Shown here in pieces: positions 26,734 through 39,779 of a stretch of DNA of 64,000 nt. Below the pieces are notes generated by a model. That model was not told the origin of the DNA and searched no databases. It worked only from the letters and a program-made list of their open reading frames with translations. Origin of the DNA: Thuidium tamariscinum (taxonomy: Eukaryota > Streptophyta > Bryopsida > Hypnales > Thuidiaceae); contig OX344754.2 of assembly GCA_947034885.2 (NCBI GenBank), positions 19,052,501 to 19,116,500 of the forward strand. The letters run 5' to 3'. A program made the position numbers and the translations under genes. Each line of letters begins with the position of its first letter. Position 1 is the first letter of the stretch.

Positions 26734-26972
26734 GTAAGAAAATTGCTATATTGAATGTCTTTTTATCTGCTATTATTATTAAATCAAATGATCTCTTTTC
26801 AAAAGCCTATAAATTTATAGATGATATATTTTACTTGATTTCAATAATTGCAATTCTTCCATATAAAAACTTGAATTGGACTTCAATTTTTCACTCAAAT
26901 CTCAAGAATAATAAAATGACATTCACTTTGGAAAACATCATTTCCAAATGCATTTGTAGAAATTTTATGTAA

Positions 26973-26981
<9 letters not shown>

Positions 26982-27066
<85 letters not shown>

Positions 27067-27090
27067 GTGTGTGTGTGTGTGTGTGTGTGT
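26982..27090. repeat. Compound microsatellite (AC)n(AT)n(GT)n
   Basis: About 15 AC units, then about 27 AT units, then about 12 GT units, in receptor kinase intron 10. The AC and GT arms are complementary, so the whole tract is a near-perfect palindrome able to form a hairpin, and its length is likely polymorphic. Confidence 0.95.
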
Positions 27091-30000
27091 AATTTAGAAC
27101 CTTTTTAATTTGAATGATTGAATTTTATGCAAATAGTAATTAAATTTAAATGAATCACCTAAAATTATTTTGGTTGTCTTTCAAGTAACATTCATCAAGT
27201 ACATCTTTAGCTTCAACATGCAAATTAAGTATGCAATTGCAATATTAAATTGAATCTTTGAAACTTTATAATTTTGTAAACAAACAAGCATTTGCTTGTG
27301 AAAAGTATGATTCATTAAATTGCTTTTTAATAAAAACATAGAGTACTTGAATGGAAGTTTTCCAACTTAAATAAATGTATAATTCAAAAGCATCAAAACT
27401 ATCACATAACTTTACAAAAAAACTATTCAATTATACTAAATTTTTATAATATTTAGGTAGATGAAAAGAAATGAAAACTTTCTAATCCTATCAATGAAAT
27501 ACTTGCAAATTGATAAGCATGCACAATTTATCAATGAAAGTAGATATTAAATGCATAATAATGTAGAACTATATAATCACATGTGATTAATAAAAGAATT
27601 AGAATCTAAAATGCTCCATCTTCAACCTCCACTTACAATGTTTTGGTTTGAATTTCTCAGGAATATCAGCAATAATGATTTCAATGGGACATTCTTCATA
27701 GGGACCTACCTCAATCCTACTATGATGGATTTATCCAATAATCAATTCAATGATATCAAATTTTACATATACAATGAAACTACACCGTCAATTAGTACAG
27801 TCTTCCTACCATCACTTCAAGAAATGTAAGCTTCAAACAATTGTTTTTGAAATTTACAAGTTGGTTCAAATGTTTGAGTGCACTTGTGACAATTATTAAC
27901 ATCTAGGCTTGAATTGATTTGTATTCAGATATTTCCAAAACAACAATTTAAGTGGACAATTTCCAAGTGAAATTTTAACTGCACCAAATCTACAAGTTTT
28001 GTAAGTTAATCTAAGTCATATCTACAATTACAATCATCATAATTTATTTTAGTATGTAATCTCTATGTATGGCTTTTACTAATTCTATTGTGTTTTTACA
28101 AATGTCTTGAAGATACACAATTAAAGAAAATACAAATCCAATTGTGATAGGGGTTCCTCTTCGTGTTACTAATAACTTGTCTTTATCTTTTGAGGTTTTG
28201 AATGGGATCTTAGATAAATAGACTCTCAATTTATAAAATCTTTAATAAAAATTTGGAGTTTTTTATTTATTTATTTATCTCTCTACAATGTATGAAAATA
28301 CAACCTTTCTACTTTTTAGAATTCTAATGAATTCAACAATTCATCCTTCTTGATCTATTCCGCCTTAAGGTTTCATTTGAAAGATGCTTACTATCCATGT
28401 TGATTTTTCAGGAATGCTAGTCAAAATCAATATCAAACTTTGCAACTTCCAGATCTTCAATTAGATGATTCCAACTTATCACAAGTATTTATAACAAATA
28501 ATGAACTTGTTGTGGTGGATTATCCTATAAAGAATGGGCCTTTGTCAACCAACAACCTTCAAGTTTTAAGTTTACTTTTGTAAGTACTTCAAACTTCATT
28601 TGTTTGTGATGTTTTTTTGAAGAAAAATTTAATATTTCATTGTCTTTTGAACAATTTGAAGTTGAGATTCTATCATTTATTTCTACAAAATATTAGAAGG
28701 TCTAAAAAGTGTCTTGATTCAATTTGCCTATGAAATTGACAGCCTTGGAGGGAATCCTATATGTGACAAAATTGAAAATTCAATTTTATCAAGCATATGT
28801 CGCTTCAATCGAAGAGACGTAGCACGGCCTGGTATAATACCTATTGCATTTTATTTACATATGTCATGCAAGTTGAATTAAGATATTGGATGAAAAATAT
28901 AATATGATTAATATCAACATAAAATCATTCATTAGTTAAATCCCTTTTCATTCAAAAAATGTTGGTACAAATTTGATCAAAATTGAAGAAATTTGTTGGA
29001 AAATAACAACATTTTTTGATAAATAGTCTTTTATTGTTGGTATGTGAGTTTAGGCTTTAATTTATGATATCTATTGCATTTCACTTATACATGTCATACA
29101 ATTGAATTCATAATAAAGAAAAATATATAATAATTCATAAATTGAAATCTCATTCATTTAAAAAAACTTTTGTACAAGTATGATTTGAATTAAAGAAATA
29201 TGTTGGATAGCAACAACATTTTTGATAAGTAATTTTTTTAGATAGTATGTAAATTTGGTCTTTTTATTAATTTGAAAAATATGAAACCAATTTATGTATT
29301 TTGTATTCTTAAAAATCATGCATATTCTAAGTTCACTTCAAATTTGAGACAAGTATAGAATTTGAATGGTGCATTTCAAGCAAGTTAGAAAATCAACTTT
29401 CATCTTGTTCATAAAAGGACTAATTAAGATGGCTAATTTGGCCTAAATCAAAGGACTAAGATTCTAATGCATTCTTTTAACCAATTGTATAAAACTTGGT
29501 GCTTGCAATGGATGAAAATTTAAATAAAAATTCTTGAAATGATCAAATACAAAAGGCATCAAACGGGTGTGACTTTGTGTTCTAAATTGAAATCAATCAT
29601 TTCTAAAGAATTTATATAACCACTGTTGCCATCTATTTAATGTAGTATTTCAAGAAAAAAATCTGAGCAATTGGTAAAAATAGGAATGCATTTGGATGTG
29701 AAGAAGTTGCCAATATAAATTCCACTCTTTCATTATTGCATTTAATTTCAAGTTTCAATTGTCACAATTTGACCAAATTATTTGATATTTTCAATAGAAT
29801 CTCACTATGAACATGGCATGTGTGCTTCTATTTAAATTTTGTTGAGCTTGTAATGTGATGGTTATACACTTCATGTAGAATTTAGTTGTATATACAAATC
29901 CCAAACTAGTAAAATATCTATGGATTGTTGTTGACATTTTGTTGTTGAAATAGTTATTCCAGAGTCTAATACAAAGTTGAAGGCTATAATTGCAACATCG

Positions 30001-31005
30001 TCATCATTAGTTCTTATATTGGTACTTTTGATAACCGCTATGTATGTAAAGCGCTTGATGAGTAGAATCAAAGCTCTTAATATCATTCTAGAAGGTAAGT
30101 TATATAGCCTTGGCCTTTTTCAAATCTCTTTTCTTGTGAAAAGTTGGTTCAATGGATAAAATAGGACATGCCAACATCATTGTCTTAAGAAAATGAAGGT
30201 TATCAATCTAAAAGATCTAGCTACTTGATTAGAAGTATTGTTTCATTATAGAATACAATGCCTATTGCTTGGACTATTGTACCTCATAATGTGCAATTAA
30301 CTAATCCTTGCCTTTGTGTAGTTGTCAAATATTTTATGGCTTTGACATATAAGTATATGCTTATATGTGTAACCAAAATTTGGAAATTCATGAAAGGTGG
30401 CTTTATGTTGATAATGTATTTGAAATGGTGATGTTAGAATTTGATAAGAAAGAAGTCAAACCCAATTTATACTCTTACAAAGAGGTGAAGTTGGCTACAA
30501 ACAACTTTGACAAGGAAAACAAGCTTGGTGAAGGAGGTTTTGGTGTAGTATATAAGGTATGACATATGTTTGAATGCCATTGTCTTTTACGTAGTGACAA
30601 TGTACTAGGAAATTTACTTGCTTTAGAATCATCTATCCCAAAGACTTTGATGACTTTGCAAAATTGATTTGTTTTATTAAAAGCAAAGTTAACTTCAAGA
30701 AATGGGCATTCTATATTTTACAAGGGTTTAATTTACTTCTAAATTAAATTCAAAAATTCAATAAAGTGAATTAGGTAATTATTCAATATTAGATTTATAA
30801 TTGAACCTCAAAAAAACTTTTACATACTTCAATAAGCATGAGTTTTTTATCATAGCAATTGTTCTCCTTTATTTGAAATATATTTATGTTATATTTAGAA
30901 GGCAATTTGCCTTTAGTACTTATAATTGCATTCTATATGAGACTTTTGATGTGATTCAACATCTCAAACATTTTCAAAGTTGATATACATTTGGATATTT
31001 AATCA

Positions 31006-31217
31006 CACTACAAGAGAAAGGGGTGTTTTAAGTATAGTCCTAGAGATAACATTTTAAGTAATGACCTTTATAGGAGACTTTAAGTAAGAAATAAGTGTCT
31101 TTTCAGTAAAATTTTACTGAAAAGACACTTATTTCTTACTTAAAGTCTCCTATAAAGGTCATTACTTAAAATGTTATCTCTAGGACTATACTTAAAACAC
31201 CCCTTTCTCTTGTAGTG
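31006..31217. mobile_element. 212-bp CACTA-type MITE in receptor kinase intron 16
   Basis: Termini CACTACAAGAGAAAGGGGTG and its inverted form at the right. The whole element is a foldback with about 100-bp arms that meet around TCAGTAAAATTTTACTGA. It is flanked by the 3-bp target duplication TCA (31003-31005 and 31218-31220). CACTA termini with a 3-bp duplication are diagnostic of the CACTA (En/Spm) superfamily. No coding capacity; the second copy is at 52,094. Confidence 0.92.
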
Positions 31218-31929
31218 TCATCTAAATCAAAACATCAAAACATATTCAATTTCAATCTTGTTCTTTTCCCTGAAAATTTAGAAATCTCTAGAGCTCTAAA
31301 AAATATAATTTTATGGAGGTTCATGATTGGTAAAAAAAATTTCTTTTTTGTTTCTTAAGCCCTTGATAGAAGATGAATGGATTCCAAATTTCAGCAAAGC
31401 CTCAAGTTCAAAAAAAGCTTGTATATTTATGACAAAAATTGTGGATCATTTTTTCTTTTCAATTTTAATATTAGTCAATAATAAAATCTTTCAAATATTA
31501 CTTCTAAAATAAAGATAATGATTTTTGTAGTTCATAGTAGGATAAAAACCATTTCAAATAGTTTTATGAATAATATTCAAATTTGACACAAATTTGTAGG
31601 GCTTAATCTAAAGTTGATTGTTATACATTTTAGGGAGAGCTTTTTGATGGAACGCAAGCAGCCGTGAAGAAATTGACATTGTCATCAAATTAAATGCTTT
31701 CAGAGTTCTTGAATGAGGTCGTTGTCATTTCTGGCTTAAAACATCGCAACTTGGTGAAGTTGAAAGGTTGTTGTCTTGGAGATGGAGATCAACGCATTTT
31801 GGTGTTTGAATACGTAGAAAACAACAATCTTGCAGAAGCATTGTGGATGCATGGTATGACTTCTTTGAACTCCCTTTGTGCGGTTGGTTGAAGCTTTACA
31901 AATTTTATTGATATGTCTTTATATAATAA

Positions 31930-32202
<273 letters not shown>

Positions 32203-33166
32203 TGAATGAACTTACCTCTCAAAAATGTTTTCAATTGTAGAAATTGTTGAAATATGTAATGATTTGTGATTCATTGATTTATTTATAATATTGATTGTTT
32301 TAAGCACATGCATTAATTAGCAATGCAAAGTCATTGTTTTCTACATCATATATACTTTGAAAATATTATAGATGTGATAGATTTGGAACCAGTGGGATTC
32401 CAAACTCACAAGTTTTTTTATGCTTTGGTATGTAGAGGGTATTGCTCCCCCGAGTATGTGCTCCATGGTCATGTATCAACAGCCCTTGATGTCTATAGTT
32501 TTGGGATTCTTGTACTTGAGATTGTGAGTGGAAGGAAAAACATCGATCGTCAAAAACCAAGTGAAGAAATTTATTTACGAGATTGGGTGAGAAGTTTTGA
32601 TGGAAATCCATTTTCAATCATCCTCCATATGAATTCCATCATTGATCAATGGTCTCCAGTTATTGTGAAATTCCATGTTCATTACATTTATTTAGGTTTT
32701 AATCTTATGTATGTGAATAAATTGTTGTATGTTTCTTCACTTGGATAGATCTTGCATACAATCTACTATAAAATTCAATATTATATTCATGTATTTTCTT
32801 TATTTAACAAGATTGACTTTTTTATCAATAAATATATATTGACTAATCTATAGAAAGTACTATGTCCTACAGGCTTGGAAACATTTTGAAGCACAAACAT
32901 CAATGATGCTTATTGATCAAAAGATGGAACATTCCCCAAGAGACTTAGAAGACATCCTTCGTGTCCTACTTGTGGCACTTGCATGTGTGGACTACAAGGC
33001 TGCAAGACGTCCCAAAATGCATGATGTTGTACCTATGCTTTTTGGAAAAATGCCAATGAACCAATTTCAAACAAGCTTTGAAGGTCGAGGTGAGATTGTT
33101 GAAATGAGTGCAGAATTTCCTATTATGTTGAGCACAACATCATCCTTTGCAAGGGATAGCTGTTGA

Positions 33167-34581
33167 ATAAGCTTATGATGGATGATTTGTATCCCCAATT
33201 GCCCAACTATGTTGATTACTCTTTTAGCTTCAATGACCTTTTTCAAATGCATACTTGGTGATTTAGTTTTAGATTGTTTGTGACCACCAAACGACATTTT
33301 ATTTGTGTTGCTTGAAATAAATGTACATATTTGAGCTTGGAATGTGACATGGAAATCATAAGTGACATGATGTTGACAGTCATATGTTTTTAATCAAAGA
33401 TAATTATCAAGGTAGCTATTGCATATTTCAAATTCCTTTGCTTGATTTGTGGCATTATTGTGTATGAAGAATTGTTCAATGATTAGATTAATGGTATCTT
33501 CAAGTTGTAAATAATCTTGAATGCATTGCTTTTAGAAGATCAAACTATGAAGCATTGAATCTAGAGTTTTATGGATCGAATAAATCTTTTGGAATGGATA
33601 TGTAATACTTAGCAAAATTTTGATGCTTGTTTATTGAGCATTTATTTGTGAGAACTTTCATGGTTGTTCTTACATTTTTTAAATTTTTGTATGTTAAGTC
33701 CTACAAACACTTTATTTGATATAGTAGTAAGTAATCTATTTGATGATTTGTGCAATGTATATTTAAAAAATAACTTGTGTTGTTTTCTACATTGTAAATG
33801 TGGATGCAAATCTCACAATGATGATTACATTCTTTTTCCCTTTAGTCTCTACTATCTTTGAAAAGAAAAACAAACAACTACTTTCATTGTATAATGGAAA
33901 ACCAATGTGTTTGATTGTCTGTATATGAAATACAAATGATGAATTATGTGAGAGAAAGATTCAAACACTAATTTTGGCAAAATATCCTTAGCTAATTTCA
34001 AATATTGGGAAAGATTTCATCAATTGATAGATCACCAATTTTATCATTTTTTTTTCTCCATTCAAGTTTTTTGAAGGCTTGAAAAGATTACAAGTTTCCG
34101 GATTATGGGAATTTTGAGGAAACTCTTTGAATTCTACCATGTAAGTAATCTAACATGGTCAAGATGTTGCCCCATTTGATAGTATTAATTAATTAATTAA
34201 TTTTGAATATTTGAATAATAATAATGTCAGTTTCATAATTCTTCCTAAAATTTTGACCAACAATGTCTAATTCACAACTTTGGGAAGAATAAGGAGAACA
34301 ACCCTAAAATAGTCTTTTTTTTTTTTTTTCTTAACAATAGGCCAGGGCCATTGCATTAGAGGCGTCCCAACTTGAGTGCAAGACAACACATAAAACAAAG
34401 TCAAAGCCCTTGAAAACCACCCTAGATAAATTACATGAGAGCAAGGTTTTCTTCCTCTAAATGATCATGGATCCCTATTTGAGAGCTAAATATTTGATCT
34501 CACCCAAGTGCTATCAAATTTTGCCCAAAATGGTATAAGAATCCTGTAGACATTGTTGTGCCACTAATTGGAATTTCAATT
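33167..34581. other. 3' flank of receptor kinase, then AT-rich intergenic
   Basis: AT-rich with no gene. A fragment resembling the 3,356/45,950 repeat family lies near 34,060-34,175 (TTGAAGGCTTGAAAAGATTA, then ACATGGTCAAGATGTTGCC). An ATTA microsatellite lies near 34,186-34,202. Confidence 0.5.
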
Positions 34582-34850
34582 CACTATAAAAAATCTTTGT
34601 TTTAGGTGATGAGCTCTAATTTTTTATGATAGATTTTAGATGATGTCAATGTTGACAACCCAAAAATTTATGTCAACAAAAATGCTCAATGTAGCATCAA
34701 TGTTAACCTAAAAACATTGGACCATCAACAATGATGTTACATTGGACATTTTTGTTGACATAAAATTTTTGGGTTGTCAACATTGACATCACCTAAAATC
34801 CGTTATAAAAAATTAGGGCTCGTCACCAAAGACAAGGGTTTGTTATAGTG
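34582..34850. mobile_element. CACTA-type MITE, second family, 269 bp
   Basis: Left terminus CACTATAAAAAATC and right terminus TTTGTTATAGTG, with extended inverted similarity including ATGTCAATGTTGACAACCCA on the left and its inverse on the right. Flanked by ATT on both sides (34579-34581 and 34851-34853). It differs internally from the elements at 31,006 and 52,094. No coding capacity. Confidence 0.8.
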
Positions 34851-36170
34851 ATTGAGCTACACGTCCAGCATCAAGAATTGCCTCCTAGACTCTCTATTGA
34901 ATCAACTCAATGGGCTAGCGTTACTAATTAAAAACTTGGGCATTCTTAGATATCCATATAATCGATAGACACATGCCTCTAAGGAGGTACCATAAGCCCT
35001 TAACATTCGAAAAGTTTTTGGGTAGAAAGTCTCTGAAAATGCACTATGAGAACGTCAATCTAATGTGTGGGTTGTTCACTGGTTGGACGCCACAAATGTA
35101 GTGTATCAATGTTTGCGCAAACTCCCAGACCTTTGCAACACAAAGGTATGCATAAAATTTGTGGTGGGGGATTCTTCCACTCTCAAATCACAGAAATTAC
35201 AAGTTATATCAATACCTTGGGTGACCCATGCTCACCACATATGTATTGCCAATGCGTTGTGGAATGCGGACTACATAAAAGTCCCGGCTACTTCTTTACT
35301 CTTGATTTGTTCCATAAATCTTTCTATTTTCGTGAGAATGGTGCCAATAAAAGACCATCCCCCTTTGACAGTATGGATATTGAAAGTTGGTGGATGTGAG
35401 CGATTCTAATTCCACCCTTGAGTTTAAAATCTATCACACGGGTTCTGTGTCTAATCAAGTATCTTCTCTAATTGGGTGTTCAAAGAGTGCCTTCCAAACA
35501 ATGAACTCTTTTAATCACGTCTTCTAATTTCTAATTTTCTTAATAGTTTCAAATGTCCTAATTTAATTCAATTACTCTATTCTATCCTATCCTAGATTGT
35601 CATGTCAAATTCTATCTAAATTTAATTCCAAGCATTCGGTAAAAAGAAACTTAACAACAAAACAATGAAAATCAAAATCAAGTGGCATCGATTTACCTCT
35701 TCAACATAAATCTTCATCGTCCCATCATGAGCCCCCGATTCGTCACTAGGGACTCACGGGTTCTTTTTTAGATTCCTACACAATCCAAGGCGTAATTAGG
35801 GCCGTAAAACCCACAAAAGAGTATTAAACTGGTATTGACATTACACATACCAATATGCCATTTGATCATTAGAAGGGGTTTATGATAGTTTGTATCCAAA
35901 ACGGGTCTTGTCTTGGTCAAATAGACGTCAAATTGATAGTGATATATAGGATTAGGGTAAGAAGCCTAAATAGGCCCTAGCTAGGTTAGGAATTCCTCAT
36001 GGGAAAATCTAGGAGGAATCCCCCACTCCCCATAGCATCGAAGAGAATACGGGCGGAATACTAACTTTGAAATGCAGATACCAGACGTTTTCCTAATTCT
36101 GGAGCACACAGTAGGGATGTAGGTTTGCATCCATGTGGGGGGATCCTATGGGTGGTCCTCTCCAAAGTTT

Positions 36171-36262
36171 GAAAATTTTCCAAGATAGTTTGGGAATTTT
36201 CCAAGATAGTTTGGGAATTTTCCAAGATAGTTTGGGAATTTTCCAAGATAGTTTGGATATTT
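36171..36262. repeat. 21-bp minisatellite, about four units
   Basis: The unit GGAATTTTCCAAGATAGTTT plus one G is repeated head to tail with near identity. On the minus strand it gives a seven-residue repeating frame that is not a gene. Confidence 0.9.
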
Positions 36263-37191
36263 TCCTAGGCGGTCAACCGTAGCAATCTTTGGGTGGGAAT
36301 TCGAAAGAATATCCCAAAGTGTGATAAAATCTCACAAAAAATCCAGAAAGGCGGCCTCACACCAATGGAGCGCTTTCCCCAAGTTTCAAGACAAATCGAT
36401 AGGTGGAAGACCCCGAATCAGCGACATCCCTCCACAAGTGACAATTTAAACGACGGTATTGGGAGTTGATCGGCGTATTGGAGGCATACGACGTCGTATC
36501 GAGGCCTACTTTGGGTTTATTCCTAACCCCCTCTATCTACTTAAGATCTTGGTGAAGGTTTGGGGTCCAAAAAAGTCAAACTCTAAAAGTTGGGAATTTA
36601 TCCCAACTTTGACCCCAGCTTACACTAGATTTCTTTAAGATTTAGGGCATAGTTTAAAGGGTAAGGGGTTCTCTCAAAACTAATTATGGCCTCTCGGACC
36701 GAATGGCGCAATCCGTTTGCCAATCGGAGCTAAACTCCAAAAGTTAGCCTTTTGGAAACAACACCTGGAAGAGAAAATGGGGTTTAAGGCTCCCGAATGC
36801 CAATTTGGAGAGTTTGGGCCCCAATGGCTGTGGGAAACGTGTAGGGAATGCGTGGAGAACTCTGGGCACATGTGGGAGCAAGTATCACTTCAAAAAGTTA
36901 GTGGAAGTGGCTCCAAGTGCTTAGTGTAAGTAATTTCAAAATTTAAATAAAAAGTAGGTGGGAGCACATAGGAACTACTCCCATGTAGGAACTTGTAGTT
37001 TTGGAGGAAGGTAAATTAGGTGGATTTGCAAGATCTTGTAAGGTTTAGGTGAGATTTCAAGTACTCAATTCAAATTACGTAGATCTTAAGAAGATAGTTA
37101 GATTTGGGATTGGTAAACATGTACGGACCACCTAAATTCCCTTATCTAGATTTTCTTAGTAGATTAAGGGGGGGGGTTGCTCCCTTTTGAA

Positions 37192-37200
37192 TATAAAAGG
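37192..37200 (+). promoter_or_regulatory. Candidate TATA box of a retroelement-like repeat
   Basis: TATAAAAGG followed within about 25 bases by a CT-rich initiator-like stretch (CTCCTTTCATTCTCTCTT). No coding exon downstream was recognised. It most likely belonged to the repeat block rather than to a cellular gene. Confidence 0.3.
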
Positions 37201-38235
37201 GGCGGCATTCTCCTTTCATTCTCTCTTTTTCTCACTTCTCACCATTTAAAGGAGGAGGACTATTGGGCCCGAGTTATGTTGGATTTCCTTTGGCTTGTGA
37301 TACCAAAGGAGCCTTTGATAGTTTTTTGAAGGGTTTTTACACCCTTGACACTTGTAACTTACACCTTAGGGGACTTGACACCCCCTCAAGGTTGTGTGGC
37401 ACTTATACTAATTGGCATTGATCTATCTTTGTGTTGACTGTGGGGTACTTAAGAGTTTTTGTGGGAGAGAACTTGGAAGGAACCGAGGGGTAACTAGTGA
37501 GGTGACTTCAAACGTTTGTTGCACATTTGTATCCACCCTCTTCTCTTGGTCACGGGTTTACATTGGTCCCACGTGGGACGGCGGAGCTTTGACTCCTCTA
37601 TGGTTATAGGGAAGTAAGGTCTTAGTATTTGAGAACTACACCTTCTTCTTTTGTGCACGGGGTTATATAGGTCCCATGAGGGATGGCAGAGCTTTGACTC
37701 CCCTATGTTTTTAGAAATGCAAAAGTCTTAGTCACGTGTCAAAACCTCACCTTTACAGTGGAGCTTTCAACCCCCTTAAGTCTTAGCGGGGTGTCAAAGA
37801 TAACTCCCCTTGAAATAGCCACAACGATTAGTTTCCAACACCTTGGAAATTAATCCAACGTTTAGCTTCCAACAACCTAATGTTAAGTCCTCACTTAGAT
37901 GGGGGAACCAATGCTAAGCCCAAGCACTTGGCCTAGCACCCTTGCACCACATTAGAAGTCAAATGTGACATGTTTTATCCAACCCCCAAAGCTTAAAAAT
38001 AAAGTCAGCCCCAGATTTGAGCCAACCCCAGTACGGGGTCCACCAAGTAAGGGGGTCCGCGGATACGGAGTTCGCCGGGTATCGGGAAGGGAGGGCCACA
38101 GCGGGCAGGGATGTGTGGGCGCTTCATTCCCACCCTTGGAATTAAGCGATCACAACTAGGCTCTTTTTTGTAAACTACTCATATGGTTGTCTAAGCGTCA
38201 AATCCACTGTGCCTTCCAAGCAATGGATCTTTTGC

Positions 38236-39779
38236 TATCCTAATTATCCTAACACATGGGTTGGTTCTTCCTAACACATTCTTCCTACTTACTCTAGGCG
38301 TGTTATGGCAACCTAGAAATCACCTAACTAGATTTTTAAACAAAATACGGGAAAAAGGGATCCATTCAATTCCCATTTTTTGTTGTTTTAGTAGTCTAAC
38401 GTACAATTAGGTCTAAGACCAGGAACCGGAAGACCGCAGACCGGAAATAGAAAAACTATGTTAAGGAATAGAGTAAGAATCTAGACCCGGGCAGCCTAGC
38501 GACTAAGACCGGATAGGCAATGAGTGGCTACCAAGGCTAGAGATCGTCGAAAACTCTCCCACGCGACCAGGAACGTTTAAACCTAACGGTTAGTAATTAA
38601 TGTTGGAGGGAAAGTATAAGACCAGGGAGTAGGGCCAGGTCCTACCACTTTCTTGCACACAAATCGAGAAAGGGTCTTCTGGCAGCGAGAGAGAGAGTAT
38701 CAGGTCTACCGAGGGAAGAGAGAGAGACGGTCTGTCAATCCGGTCTGGTGCAGACTTGAGAGACCATTCTTAGAATTGTGGTAAGATTATTGAGCGCGGG
38801 TAGGTCAATCAAGTTGGACCTCACCTAGTTAGCGTGAGCGATGGCAAGTTTGTAAACATGAGATTGATGATAGTTATGAGTACCATCTCTAAATATCTTA
38901 AGTCATTTGGAGCGAAAATGCAAAAGTTATGGCCAAAAAAAATTCAACATGAGACGTGTGACAAAAAATAGTACAAGTGCTTCATGCAATCACCCTCGCT
39001 TAAGTTTTCATCAAGTAGTCAAATTTTGATGTTAATTTGTTAGATGTAGAACTTTGTGGAGCAATATTACTTATTGGAGGAGCAACGATACTTTGAAAAA
39101 TTCTTGCATATTTTTTATTGGCTTTTAGGAGATTTTAAGAAGATTCAACTTTTTTCAATGTATGATTTTGTAGGTGATTCTTTGGGGCCTACACATCTTG
39201 TTTGCAATTTTTAAAGATTGTACCTACTAATGAATTAGTTCTCATTTTGATTAACATTCTAAAAATAGATATAAACTTCTTCATTTATTTTTGATAATTT
39301 AAAAAATCTCATCTTTATCAAATATGATTGAAATTAAAAATGAAAAGAATTAGACATTGAAGTGAAAATTCTTTTATTCATTATTTGTAGTTTACAAAGA
39401 ATCTTCTTAGTAATGAATCATTTTCTAATTTGATATTAAAAATTAAAAATGATGGATAAATATTTAAATAATAACTTTTCCATTTGTTTTTGAGAATTTT
39501 GAAAGTCTCATCACTCTTGAATATTATTTGTCACATTGATTTGAAAAATACAAAATAAAAATATAAACATTTAAACAACAACTTTTGTGTTTAATTTTGT
39601 AATTCATTAAGATTTTTCATCATGATTTTTTTTTTAATTTTATAAATTAAAAATAAATCTTATAGATATAAATAAGAATTTATCTATTAAATTTATAAAA
39701 TTTTGTAATTTTCAAAGAATCTTCTTAATTTGAAACTATTAGTCATGTAGATGAAAAATAAAAAAATAAAAGTTAGTTG
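38236..39779. other. Intergenic DNA, no gene recognised
   Basis: GC-richer to about 38,800, then AT-rich. Contains an end fragment (TTCATGCAATCACCCTCGC, near 38,978-38,996) resembling the right terminus of the 14.85-kb foldback element. Confidence 0.4.

Larger units (their letters stand above)
35395..38235. repeat. GC-richer retroelement-like block bounded by diverged direct copies
   Basis: Segments at about 35,400-35,525 and 38,118-38,235 share, in order, a GCGATT/GCGCTT start, TTCCCACCCTTGG/TTCCACCCTTGAG, a TATCACAC/GATCACAAC block and GTGCCTTCCAA(A/G)CAATG. They could be remnants of terminal or internal repeats of an LTR-type element. A TATA-like box followed by CT-rich sequence lies at 37,192. 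No gag or pol frame is visible, so the identity is tentative. Confidence 0.35.

Noticed and set aside
35065..35409. Overlapping plus-strand frames of 114 and 110 codons
   Set aside because: Two frames of similar length overlap, neither has a domain or family pattern, and they sit at the edge of a retroelement-like block.
36061..36246. Minus-strand frame with a repeating ENSQTIL unit
   Set aside because: Translation of a 21-bp minisatellite; no conserved flanks.
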